Of a stretch of 62,811 nucleotides of DNA, positions 31,339 through 39,156 are shown in pieces (the first letter of the stretch is position 1; each line of letters starts with the position of its first letter). The translations under genes and the position numbers were made by a program. Source of the DNA: Microbispora amethystogenes (GTDB lineage: Bacteria > Actinomycetota > Actinomycetes > Streptosporangiales > Streptosporangiaceae). The notes under the pieces are model-generated. The model made no database searches. It was not told the DNA's origin and saw only the letters and a program-made list of their open reading frames with translations. The stretch covers positions 1 to 62,811 of the forward strand of contig NZ_BOOB01000012.1 in assembly GCF_016863015.1 (NCBI RefSeq). The letters run 5' to 3'.

Positions 31339-32472
31339 ATGAAGGGCGTGAATCTGTTCTTCCGCCGACTGGCCACCACCTGGACGACGACCGCTCCGAT
31401 CCTCGCCGTGATCGTGCTCGCCCTGGCCTGGGGCCGGACGATTCCTCCCCTCGTCGTCGCGATCGCGGCGGTCTTCCTGGCGGCCGCGGTGCTCGCGGCC
31501 GTACATCACGCGGAGGTCATCGCGCACCGGGTCGGCGAACCGTTCGGGTCGCTGGTCCTCGCGGTGGCGGTGACGGTGATCGAGGTGGCGCTGATCATCA
31601 GTCTCACCGTGTCCGGAGGCCCGGCCGCGTCGTCGCTCGCCCGCGACACGGTGTTCGCCGCTGTGATGATCACCTGCAACGGCATCGTCGGCCTGTCGCT
31701 GCTGATGGCCGCGCTGCGGCGGCGGGTGGCGGTCTTCAACGCCGAGGGAACCGGCGCGGCCCTGGCCACCGTCGCCACGCTCGCGACGCTCAGCCTCGTG
31801 CTGCCCGCCTTCACCACGACCGTGTCGGGCCCCGCCTTCGCCCCCGCCCAGCTCGCGTTCGCCGCGTTCGCCTCGATCGCGTTGTACGGCCTGTTCGTCC
31901 TCACCCAGACGATCAGGCACCGCGAATACTTCCTGCCGGTCGAGACCACCGGCGAGCGCGGCGGCAGGCAGGGGAGCAAGCAGGGAGGTGAGGCGGAGCA
32001 CGCGGCGTTCCCCTCCAACCGCGCGGCCATGGTCAGCCTGGCGCTGCTGCTGGCGGCGCTCATCGCCGTGGTCGGACTGGCGAAGATCGAGGCGCCCGCC
32101 ATCGAGACGGTCGCGCGTACGGCACGGCTTCCGCAGGCCGCCGTGGGCGTGGCGATCGCGCTGCTGGTGCTGCTCCCGGAGACCCTCGCGGCCGTACGCG
32201 CGGCGCGGCGGGCCCGGGTCCAGGTCAGCCTGAACCTGGCGTTCGGTTCGGCCATGGCGAGCATCGGCCTGACCATCCCGACGATCGCCGCGGCGTCGCT
32301 CTGGCTGGAGGGGCCGCTGCTGCTCGGTCTCGGCCCGACGCACATCGTGCTGCTCGGCCTCACCGTCATCGTGGCCACCCTGACCGTGGTGCCCGGCCGG
32401 GCCACCCTGCTGCAGGCCGGAGTGCACCTCACGTTGTTCGCCGCGTTCCTGCTCCTGGCCGTCAGCCCGTGA
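31339..32472 (+). CDS. CaCA-family Ca2+/H+ antiporter (ChaA-like)
   Basis: A 377-residue integral membrane exchanger. The first alpha-repeat reads HHAEVIAHRVGEPFGSLVLA then VAVTVIEVALIISLTVSG, the ChaA signature (GEP.G...L....IEV..I). The second repeat is VALLVLLPETLAAVRAARRA-like (around residue 275). A hydrophilic loop (ETTGERGGRQGSKQGGEAEH) splits the two halves of about five helices each. It exports Ca2+ (and perhaps Na+/K+) in exchange for protons. The start is uncertain between a TTG, this ATG and a GTG nine bases on. Confidence 0.9.
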   Translation: MKGVNLFFRRLATTWTTTAPILAVIVLALAWGRTIPPLVVAIAAVFLAAAVLAAVHHAEVIAHRVGEPFGSLVLAVAVTVIEVALIISLTVSGGPAASSLARDTVFAAVMITCNGIVGLSLLMAALRRRVAVFNAEGTGAALATVATLATLSLVLPAFTTTVSGPAFAPAQLAFAAFASIALYGLFVLTQTIRHREYFLPVETTGERGGRQGSKQGGEAEHAAFPSNRAAMVSLALLLAALIAVVGLAKIEAPAIETVARTARLPQAAVGVAIALLVLLPETLAAVRAARRARVQVSLNLAFGSAMASIGLTIPTIAAASLWLEGPLLLGLGPTHIVLLGLTVIVATLTVVPGRATLLQAGVHLTLFAAFLLLAVSP

Positions 32473-32534
32473 GCGAGCCCCGCGCCGCATAAACCCGATG
32501 CGCGGCAGATCGGCGGAGACATAAGGTGCGGGGC

Positions 32535-33707
32535 ATGACCTGGCGACATTGACGCTCACCCGAACGGGCCCTCGCGGCCCGGCTGTACGCCTACGCGTTC
32601 CTTGAGGACTTCATCGTCCTCTATCCGGTGTACGCCCTGCTGTTCGCCGAGAACGGGCTGTCGCCCGCCCAGATCTCCTCGCTGTTCGTGATCTGGTCCG
32701 TCACCGGCTTCGTGCTGGAGATCCCGTCCGGTGTCTGGGCCGACCTCGTCTCGCGCCGGGCGCTGCTCACCGCCGCGCCCCTCCTCACGGGCGCGGGGTA
32801 CGCCCTGTGGACGTTCGTCCCCTCCTACTGGTCGTTCGCGCTGGGCTTCGTGCTGTGGGGCGCGGGGGGCTCGCTGCGCTCGGGCACCGTCCAGGCCCTG
32901 GTGTACGAGGAGCTCGGGCGATGTGGCAGGCAGGACCGCTATCCGGTGCTCGTCGGCCGGTCGGCCGCCATCGGCACCACGGCCGTCGCGGCCGCCAGTG
33001 CGCTCGCGGCGCCCGTGCTCGCCGCGGGCGGTCTCCGCGCGGTGGGTCTGGCCAGTGTTCTGGTGACACCGCTCTGCGCCGCCGTGGCGCTGACGTTCCC
33101 CGAGTCGCGCCGTCACCGCGAGATCCCCCACCTGACGAACCCTCTCGCCGTCCTGCGGGAGGGCCTCGCCCAGGTGCGCGAGGGGCCGGTGATCCGCCGT
33201 GCGATCACGGTCCTGTCGGTGATGTCGGTCATCGGGGCGATGGAGGAGTATGTGCCCCTGCTCGCCCAGGCCACCGGAGTGTCCGCCGGGACGGTCCCGC
33301 TGCTCGTGCTGCTGGTGAGCGTCGGCGGCATGGCCGGCGGGTGGTTCGCCGGCCGCGGGCAGGGCGCGCTCGCACCGGCCCTGGTGCTCGCCGCCGTCTG
33401 CCTGGCCGCCGGGGCCGCGGGAGTCGCGGCGCGCCACCCCGCGGCGGTCACGCTGGTGGCGGTCGCCTTCGGCCTGGTCCAGTGGGCCTCGGCGACGCTG
33501 GACGCGCGACTCCAGGACGAGATCTCGGACGGCGCGCGGGCCACCGTCACCTCGATGGCCGGAGTCGGTGTCGAGATCGTCTCCCTGGCGGTGTACGGCG
33601 GTTACGCCGCCGGATCGGTGTGGGCCGGCCCCGGGCCGCTCTTCGCCGTCGCCGCCGTGCCCTACCTCGTGATCGCCTTCACCGTACGCCGCCGAAAGCG
33701 CGCGTGA
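32535..33707 (+). pseudogene. MFS transporter with a TGA at codon 6
   Basis: The frame from the ATG at 32535 reads MTWRH, then TGA, then RSPERALAARLYAYAFLEDF, which is clearly the start of transmembrane helix 1. No ATG, GTG or TTG follows until the GTG at 32628, which would cut helix 1 in half. The rest is an intact 12-helix major facilitator (LFVIWSVTGFVLEIPSGVWADLVSRR motif A, ending FTVRRRKRA). Either the gene is inactivated by a nonsense mutation, or it starts at a rare codon or at GTG 32628, or the base is a sequencing error. The body shows normal codon bias, so any loss is recent. Confidence 0.7.
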
Positions 33708-33718
33708 CGGCCGCGCGC

Positions 33719-34588
33719 TCAGCCGTACGGCGGGCCGGTGCCCCGGCCGGGACCGGTCACCGGGCGATGGGGGCGCAGGCCGGCCTGCCGTACGGGCAGG
33801 CGGTAGGTCTCGCCGCGCATGAGGTAGTGCACGAGGTGGGACAGCCCCGCCCGGCGGACGTGCTGCTGGAAGTCCTTGAGCGGCGAGGCGAACGCCTCGT
33901 AGTCGTCGTAGTGCACGGGCAGGGCCGACTCCGGCTGCATCAGCCTCAGCCACTCCGCGCCCTGGTGACCGTCCATCGTCACCGTGACGCCGAGAATCCG
34001 GGTGCCGCCGAGGTGCACAACGCCCACGTCGATGTCGGGGAAGCGGCGCGGTATCTCGGCCAGGCACGGGTCCATGATCGTGTCACCGCTGATGTGCATG
34101 CGCAGGTCCACCTCCCCGGCGTGGGCGAAGTCGAGCACGCTGCCCATGACCGGCGGCATCAGCCTCTCGACCGGGCCGGGGGCGTGCCGGGCGGGTGTGG
34201 CGGTGACCGTCAGCGTGGCGTCGTGGCGGCGCACGAAGTGGTACTCCCAGGGGTCCAGGGCGACGGCCCGGTGGAATCCCTGGCGCCTCAGCCGGTGCGC
34301 CGCGTGGCGGGTGGTGACGATCGGCAGGTCCTTGTCGAGGCCGTGGCGGGCGATGTCGTCCCAGTGGTCGCCGTGCATGTGCGACAGGACGACCAGGTCC
34401 ACGGGTGGCAACTCCGTGACCCCCATCGCGGGCTCGGTACGGCGGCGGGTGCGCAGGCCGTAGCCGAGACGGGCCCACTGCCCCCGGTGCAGGAAGTTCG
34501 GATCCGTCAGCAGGGTGAACCCGTGAGATCTGATGATCATGGTGGCGTTGCCCACGAAGAACACGGTCGCGTCCGCTGGATCGGGCAT
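33719..34588 (-). CDS. metallo-beta-lactamase-fold hydrolase (UlaG/NAPE-PLD-like)
   Basis: A 289-residue protein. The ATG at 34588 follows GAGAGGGGAGACACC. FFVGNATMIIRSHGFTLLTDPNF begins the fold, LSHMHGDHWDD is the HxHxDH metal motif, TATPARHAPG and HISGDTIMD supply the next His and Asp, and DGHQGAEWL with LPVHYDDYEAF the last His. This order is typical of the UlaG/NAPE-PLD-type branch. The substrate could be a phosphoester or lactone. It converges on the MFS gene with 11 bases between the ends. Confidence 0.88.
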   Translation of the reverse strand: MPDPADATVFFVGNATMIIRSHGFTLLTDPNFLHRGQWARLGYGLRTRRRTEPAMGVTELPPVDLVVLSHMHGDHWDDIARHGLDKDLPIVTTRHAAHRLRRQGFHRAVALDPWEYHFVRRHDATLTVTATPARHAPGPVERLMPPVMGSVLDFAHAGEVDLRMHISGDTIMDPCLAEIPRRFPDIDVGVVHLGGTRILGVTVTMDGHQGAEWLRLMQPESALPVHYDDYEAFASPLKDFQQHVRRAGLSHLVHYLMRGETYRLPVRQAGLRPHRPVTGPGRGTGPPYG

Positions 34589-34649
34589 GGTGTCTCCCCT
34601 CTCCCAGGACTTCAGGCTACGTAAACCACCACAAATAACCCGAAAGTGG

Positions 34650-34793
34650 GGGGTGGTTGCCGGGCCGTGCAACGTACGGACGAGCCTGCGGATCTACGAC
34701 ATCGAGACCGGGCGGACGGCGACCGAGAAGACTCTGATCGAGCCGGGAAACGAGTCGCGGGTGCTCAACCTCGCGGCGATCTCACGGGAGTGA
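34650..34793 (+). other. short frame, possible beta-propeller fragment
   Basis: A short frame ends VRTSLRIYDIETGRTATEKT then LIEPGNESRVLNLAAISRE. The SLxIYDIETG strand is like one blade of a TolB/WD40-type propeller, but there is no ribosome-binding site and no following blade. It may be a gene remnant or a tiny gene. Confidence 0.25.
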
Positions 34794-34968
34794 CCCTCTG
34801 GCCGGGAAGGCCCACCGGGGGGCGGACGCCGTAACTCCCCAAAAGGCCCTTCAGTGCTGACGGGTGTGGCAAGTAACATGTTCGCCCAACGGGATCACCG
34901 GTGATCACGGACCGATGCTCCCGCGCCGCGGGTGGTCGGCAGGCTGCTCGTCAATCGCGGGAGGTCGG

Positions 34969-36198
34969 GTGTCCGCTCTGCGGCGTGAATCGTGGGTGCC
35001 GGTCGCCCTCGCCTACGCCACCTTCGTCCTGGTCGGCCTGAGCGCGGGCGTCGGGGGGGTGCTGCTGCCCGCGCAGATCGACGACTACGGCCTCGACAAA
35101 GCCACCGTCGGCACCCAGTTCTTCACCTTCTCGGCCGGGTTCATGCTGGCGGGGTCGACCGCCGGCTGGCTCATCCACCGCTTCGGGGTGCGCACCTCGC
35201 TTGTCGTGGGCGGCGGCGTGTTCGCCCTGGCCGGCCTCTACACGGCCGTACGCCCGCCGTTCGCTGCCTTCGTGGCGGTGCAGATCCTGGCCGGGTACGG
35301 CACCGGCATCCTCGAATCGGTGCTCAACGCCTATCTCACCGAACGGCCCGGGGCGACGACGCTGCTCAACCGCCTGCACGCGTTCTTCGGCGTCGGCGCG
35401 CTGCTCGGGCCGCTGCTGGCCACCTGGATCCTGACCTTCCTGCCGTGGACGGCCGTGTGGCTGGTCCTCGCCCTGGTGAGCCTGCCGCTGCTGGCCGGGT
35501 TCCGGCTGACCCTGCCCGCCCGCGAGATCCCGCCGCCCGCCGCGGACGGGGGGCAGGCGGAGCGCCCCGGCCTGCTGACCGCCGTCATACGGCAGCCCGC
35601 CGTCCTGCTGGGTGCCGTGTTCCTGGCCGTGTACGTCGGCCTGGAGATCGGCGTGGGCAACTGGGGGTTCAGCTTCCTGGTGGAGGAGCACGGGCAGAGC
35701 GATCTGATCGCCGGATACACCGTCTCCGGCTACTGGCTCGGGCTCGCCCTCGGCCGCTTCCTCATCAGCCCGGCCGCCACCAGACTCGGCATGACCGCGA
35801 CCGGGATGACCTTCGTGTGCCTGGCCGGCATCACCGCGAGCGCGGTGCTGGCCTGGATCGCGCCGGGCCCCGCCGTGGCCGGCGTGAGCTTCGTGCTGCT
35901 CGGTTTCTGGCTCGGGCCCGTGTTCCCCACGACGATGGCCGTGGCGCCCCGGCTCACCGTGCCCCGGCTGGTTCCCACGGCGATCGGGCTGCTGAACGGC
36001 GTGTCGGTGGTCGGCGGGGCCGTGTTCCCCTGGCTGGCCGGGGCGATCGCGCAGGGCGTCGGAGTCTGGACCCTGCCGCCCTTCGCCGTGGTGCTGGCCC
36101 TGGCGCTGCTCCTCGTCTGGTGGCTCGTGGCGAGCCGCATGACCCCGGTCTCCCGCCTCGCCGGTTCGCCACGCACCGAGGATCAAGCCGGGATATAG
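34969..36198 (+). CDS. MFS transporter
   Basis: A 409-residue, 12-helix major facilitator. The GTG at 34969 follows GGGAGGTCGG. YATFVLVGLSAGVGGVLLPA begins helix 1, AGSTAGWLIHRFGVRTSLVV is motif A, and GYGTGILESVLNAYLTERPG is a conserved helix-4 loop. The central loop AREIPPPAADGGQAERPG separates the halves, and the second half has NWGFSFLVEEHGQSD and GFWLGPVFPTTMAVAP, seen in sugar or fucose-type permeases. The substrate cannot be read. The stop is 41 bases before the deacetylase start. Confidence 0.88.
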   Translation: MSALRRESWVPVALAYATFVLVGLSAGVGGVLLPAQIDDYGLDKATVGTQFFTFSAGFMLAGSTAGWLIHRFGVRTSLVVGGGVFALAGLYTAVRPPFAAFVAVQILAGYGTGILESVLNAYLTERPGATTLLNRLHAFFGVGALLGPLLATWILTFLPWTAVWLVLALVSLPLLAGFRLTLPAREIPPPAADGGQAERPGLLTAVIRQPAVLLGAVFLAVYVGLEIGVGNWGFSFLVEEHGQSDLIAGYTVSGYWLGLALGRFLISPAATRLGMTATGMTFVCLAGITASAVLAWIAPGPAVAGVSFVLLGFWLGPVFPTTMAVAPRLTVPRLVPTAIGLLNGVSVVGGAVFPWLAGAIAQGVGVWTLPPFAVVLALALLLVWWLVASRMTPVSRLAGSPRTEDQAGI

Positions 36199-36238
36199 GG
36201 TCGTCCAGGTGACGGTAAACGACACCACGGGGGATGGA

Positions 36239-37054
36239 ATGGACTCGGAGCTCACCCTGATGGCCGTGCACGCCCACCCCGACGACGAGGTGATGGGCAC
36301 CGGCGGCGTCCTGGCGAAGTACACCCAGGAGGGCATCCGTACGGTCCTGGTGACCTGCACCAACGGCGAGCAGGGCGACGGGCCCGGCGGCGTCAAGCCG
36401 GGCGAGCCCGGGCACGACGACGCGGCGGTGGCCGAGCAGCGGCTGGCCGAACTGCGCGAGTCGGTCGCCCACCTTGGCATCGACCACCTCGAACTGCTCG
36501 GCTACCGCGACTCCGGCATGGTCGGCTGGGAGGGCAACGGCCACGCCGACGCGTTCGCCAACGTCCCGGTCGAGACGGCCGCCGCGCGGCTCGCCGCGCT
36601 CATGGAGCGCTACCGTCCCCAGGTGATCGTCACCTACGACGAGAACGGCAACTACGGGCACCCCGACCACATCCAGGCCCACCGCATCGCGGTCGCCGCG
36701 GCAGAAATGACCGGCATCCCGGACAAGCTGTACTACATCGCCGTGCCGCGTGAGCGGATCCAGCGGATGTTCGAGTTCATGCAGGAAAACGGCACGGCTC
36801 CGAAGGACTTCGAGATCCCCGACGACTTCGGCACCCCCGAGGAGCTGATCACCTCCGTCGTCGAGGTCTCGCCGTACGTGGAGAACAAGATGAAGGCCCT
36901 GCGGGCCCACGCGAGCCAGGGCGAGAACATCCCCGTGCTGCAGATGTCCCCCGAGGCCCAGCACCAGGCCTTCGCGCACGAGTTCTTCATCAGGAAGACG
37001 TCCCGGGTGGCCACCCCCGACCAGGAGGACGACCTCTTCGCCGGCCTCCGCTGA
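36239..37054 (+). CDS. PIG-L/LmbE deacetylase, mycothiol-conjugate-amidase-like
   Basis: A 271-residue zinc deacetylase. HAHPDDE near the N-terminus and GHPDHIQAHR in the middle are the LmbE metal motifs. VLVTCTNGEQGDGPGG, LLGYRDSGM and HEFFIRKTS near the end match Mca/MshB enzymes of actinomycete mycothiol metabolism. Mca cleaves mycothiol-toxin conjugates to an AcCys-conjugate and the sugar. The ATG at 36239, eight bases after GGGGGA, is preferred to the GTG at 36209. It follows an MFS gene that could export the product. A hairpin terminator follows. Confidence 0.88.
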   Translation: MDSELTLMAVHAHPDDEVMGTGGVLAKYTQEGIRTVLVTCTNGEQGDGPGGVKPGEPGHDDAAVAEQRLAELRESVAHLGIDHLELLGYRDSGMVGWEGNGHADAFANVPVETAAARLAALMERYRPQVIVTYDENGNYGHPDHIQAHRIAVAAAEMTGIPDKLYYIAVPRERIQRMFEFMQENGTAPKDFEIPDDFGTPEELITSVVEVSPYVENKMKALRAHASQGENIPVLQMSPEAQHQAFAHEFFIRKTSRVATPDQEDDLFAGLR

Positions 37055-37066
37055 GCCGACCGCCGT

Positions 37067-37105
37067 CATCGGCGCATCGGTCGCATGGAGACCGGTGCGC
37101 CGATG
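37067..37105 (+). terminator. terminator after the PIG-L gene
   Basis: CATCGGCGCATCGGTC pairs with GACCGGTGCGCCGATG (one G-U pair) around a seven-base loop, 13 bases after the stop. Confidence 0.75.
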
Positions 37106-37332
37106 CCACACGCCCACCCCGTGGGCAGAAGAGGCATTGCCAATCAACGACGCGTAGGTCGTTCTGTCTGACTTATTCATCTTTAGAGCGATTTATACGA
37201 TGCCGGATATACGGATAGACACGTAAATATCGCTTTCTCGTTAAGCCGTGGCCCCTGCCGGAGACCGCCACTACGGTTGCGACGGAAATCAGCGAATTCG
37301 GCTTTCCTGAGCAATCCACCCAAGGTGTATTC
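37106..37332. promoter_or_regulatory. AT-rich leader of the Crp/cyclase-like operon
   Basis: This spacer is unusually AT-rich for the window (for example GACTTATTCATCTTTAGAGC at 37170 and CACGTAAATATCGCTTTC near 37220). It should hold the promoter of the Crp/Fnr gene. I see no sure -35/-10 pair. The composition shift marks the left edge of the putative signalling module. Confidence 0.4.
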
Positions 37333-38076
37333 ATGACGGCAGACAACGACCTGCCCGAGAGGTGGCCGGCAGGAACGTTGATGTCGTGGCTCAGCCCCCG
37401 GGACAGGCGCGTGCTGCTTTCCCTCGGGCAGAGTCGGCGTCATGACGTTGGAACGGTCCTCATCCATCAGGGCGACACCTCGCGTACGGAGATCCTGCTC
37501 CTGCGCAGTGCCGGGATCCGTCCGGCCTCGACCGCGTGCGTCAAGGTCTCCGCTCATCTGGCGAACGGAAGCGAGGCCATGCTCGGCATCAGGGTCAGCG
37601 GAGACGTGGTGGGGGAGATGGCCTCCCTGCGCCGCTTGCCCCGTTCGGCCACGGTGACCGCCTGCTCCCCTGTGCTGGTGCACACGATCCTGGCTCGCGA
37701 CTTCCTCTCGTTCCTCGACTCGTCTCCCCCGGCGTGGAGCGCGCTGACCCGCATGGTCGCCGAAAGGCTGGACTGGGCCAACAGGCGGCGCCTCGACATG
37801 ACCGGCTATGACGTTCCCACCCGCCTCGCCCGCGTGCTCGTCGAACTCGCCGATCGGCACGGCCGACCGGCGCCGACCGGGCGTGACATCGGTGTCGAGC
37901 TGTCCCAGACCGAACTCGGCAGGCTCGTCGGCGCCCGGGAAGACGCGGTGGGCAAGGCCGTACAGAGACTCAAGAAGGCCGGGCTGATCCAGTCGGGCTA
38001 CCGCCGTTACGTGATCAACGATGTGGCCGGCCTGTCGCGCTACGCCAGGGGCCAGGACGGCACCAGTTCCGATTAA
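37333..38076 (+). CDS. Crp/Fnr-family transcriptional regulator
   Basis: A 247-residue regulator. The N-terminal cyclic-nucleotide-binding-like barrel (RRHDVGTVLIHQGDTSRTEI, GIRVSGDVVGEMASLRRLPRSATVTA) contains the GEMA...RSATV element of the phosphate-binding cassette, so nucleotide binding is plausible. The C-terminal winged helix (LARVLVELADRHGR, GVELSQTELGRLVGAREDAVGKAVQRLKKAGLI) is typical of Crp. It sits 95 bases before the cyclase-like gene on the same strand. The pairing of a cNMP-type sensor with a cyclase-like protein suggests they act in one circuit. No ribosome-binding site is obvious before the ATG. Confidence 0.88.
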   Translation: MTADNDLPERWPAGTLMSWLSPRDRRVLLSLGQSRRHDVGTVLIHQGDTSRTEILLLRSAGIRPASTACVKVSAHLANGSEAMLGIRVSGDVVGEMASLRRLPRSATVTACSPVLVHTILARDFLSFLDSSPPAWSALTRMVAERLDWANRRRLDMTGYDVPTRLARVLVELADRHGRPAPTGRDIGVELSQTELGRLVGAREDAVGKAVQRLKKAGLIQSGYRRYVINDVAGLSRYARGQDGTSSD

Positions 38077-38171
38077 TCACTGAGATCCCGTATTGGTACG
38101 GGGTTCTCGGCTCCCATGCTGACGAGACTCGGTACCGCAACAGGGGTTTCGGACACGAAAGGTGACAAGTG

Positions 38172-39149
38172 ATGGGCAGTGCCGACTTCGGCCGGAGGCT
38201 GTTGGTGGCCGCCGATGCCGAGGGTTACGGCCGGGGCGACGACATGCGGCACGAGGCTGTGCAGTCGGGCCTCGTAGAAGTCCTGCAGGAGGCCGCGGCG
38301 GAGGCGGGGCTGTCGATGGACCGATGGTCGTGCCAGGAGCAGGGGGATGGCCGGCTGTGCCTGCCTTCCCCGGACGATCCGGAGTTGCGCGTGGTCGACG
38401 ACTTCGTGTGGAAACTCGAGGCCGCGCTACGACGGCACAACCGGCACCTGCGCGACGAGGTGCGGCTGCGGCTCCGCCTGGCCATGCACCACGGAGTCGT
38501 CGTCCCCGGCCGGAACGGCTATGTGGGCCAGGCCGCGGTGACCGTGTGCCGCCTGCTCGACGCCAACGAAGCACGACGCGCGCTCGCCTCGGCGCCCCAG
38601 GCGAACCTGGTGGTCGTCTTCTCGGAACGGATCTTCGAGGACGTCGTCGCGCAGGGACACACCGGCTATCGCCCCGGTCTGTTCACCGAGGTCACCGTAC
38701 GGACCAAGGAGCGCGACGAACGCGCCTGGATGCTCGTGCCGGAGCGCTCAGCGGGATCCAGGACGGAGCCGATGACGGGGGCTGCCGCCCCCAGCGGCAG
38801 CCAGAGCAAGGGAGTGACTATGGACACCGGGAACCTGCAGGATGTGGCCGACGCGCTGTGGCCGGTGATCGCGGCGGGCGGTCTCGAGAGAGTCGGCGCG
38901 TACGGCACGGAGGCCGCCGTGGCCGCGACGGGTGGCCTGCTCGACCGGCTGCGCCGGTTCCGCAAGGAGAAGGGGAAGACGGAGCAGCCCTACTCACGCG
39001 AGGAGCTCTACCGGACCCTTCAGGAGATGGTCCGTGACGATGCTCTGCCCGATCGGCTGCTGCGGCAGTTCGCCGCACAGCAGATCGCGGTGAACCTCTT
39101 CCATGCCCCGGTCAACGTGACCAACGGCACCATCGGCATCGGCAACTGA
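38172..39149 (+). CDS. class III cyclase-like protein of a conflict-type operon
   Basis: A 325-residue protein. Residues 8-190 resemble a divergent class III nucleotidyl-cyclase domain common in actinobacterial conflict operons: LLVAADAEGYG (Asp15 at the first metal position), EQGDGRLCLP (Asp59), LRLRLAMHHGVV and a VGQAAVTVCRLLD helix. Not all cyclase metal ligands are evident, so it may be inactive or use another chemistry. A low-complexity linker (about 195-215) leads to a separate 109-residue tail, VNLFHAPVNVTNGTIGIGN at its end, which has its own start with GGGAG at 38820. The next gene begins seven bases later. Confidence 0.72.
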   Translation: MGSADFGRRLLVAADAEGYGRGDDMRHEAVQSGLVEVLQEAAAEAGLSMDRWSCQEQGDGRLCLPSPDDPELRVVDDFVWKLEAALRRHNRHLRDEVRLRLRLAMHHGVVVPGRNGYVGQAAVTVCRLLDANEARRALASAPQANLVVVFSERIFEDVVAQGHTGYRPGLFTEVTVRTKERDERAWMLVPERSAGSRTEPMTGAAAPSGSQSKGVTMDTGNLQDVADALWPVIAAGGLERVGAYGTEAAVAATGGLLDRLRRFRKEKGKTEQPYSREELYRTLQEMVRDDALPDRLLRQFAAQQIAVNLFHAPVNVTNGTIGIGN

Positions 39150-39156
39150 CGCGCAG

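Noticed and set aside
32550..32552. The TGA as a selenocysteine codon
   Set aside because: It is at codon 6 in a transporter's cytoplasmic leader, with no evident SECIS hairpin and no role for Sec.
37333..39149. Classifying the Crp plus cyclase-like genes as a CBASS system
   Set aside because: There is no CD-NTase motif (GS...DxD), no Cap2/Cap3 and no SAVED or HORMA protein; the cyclase-like domain is of class III type.
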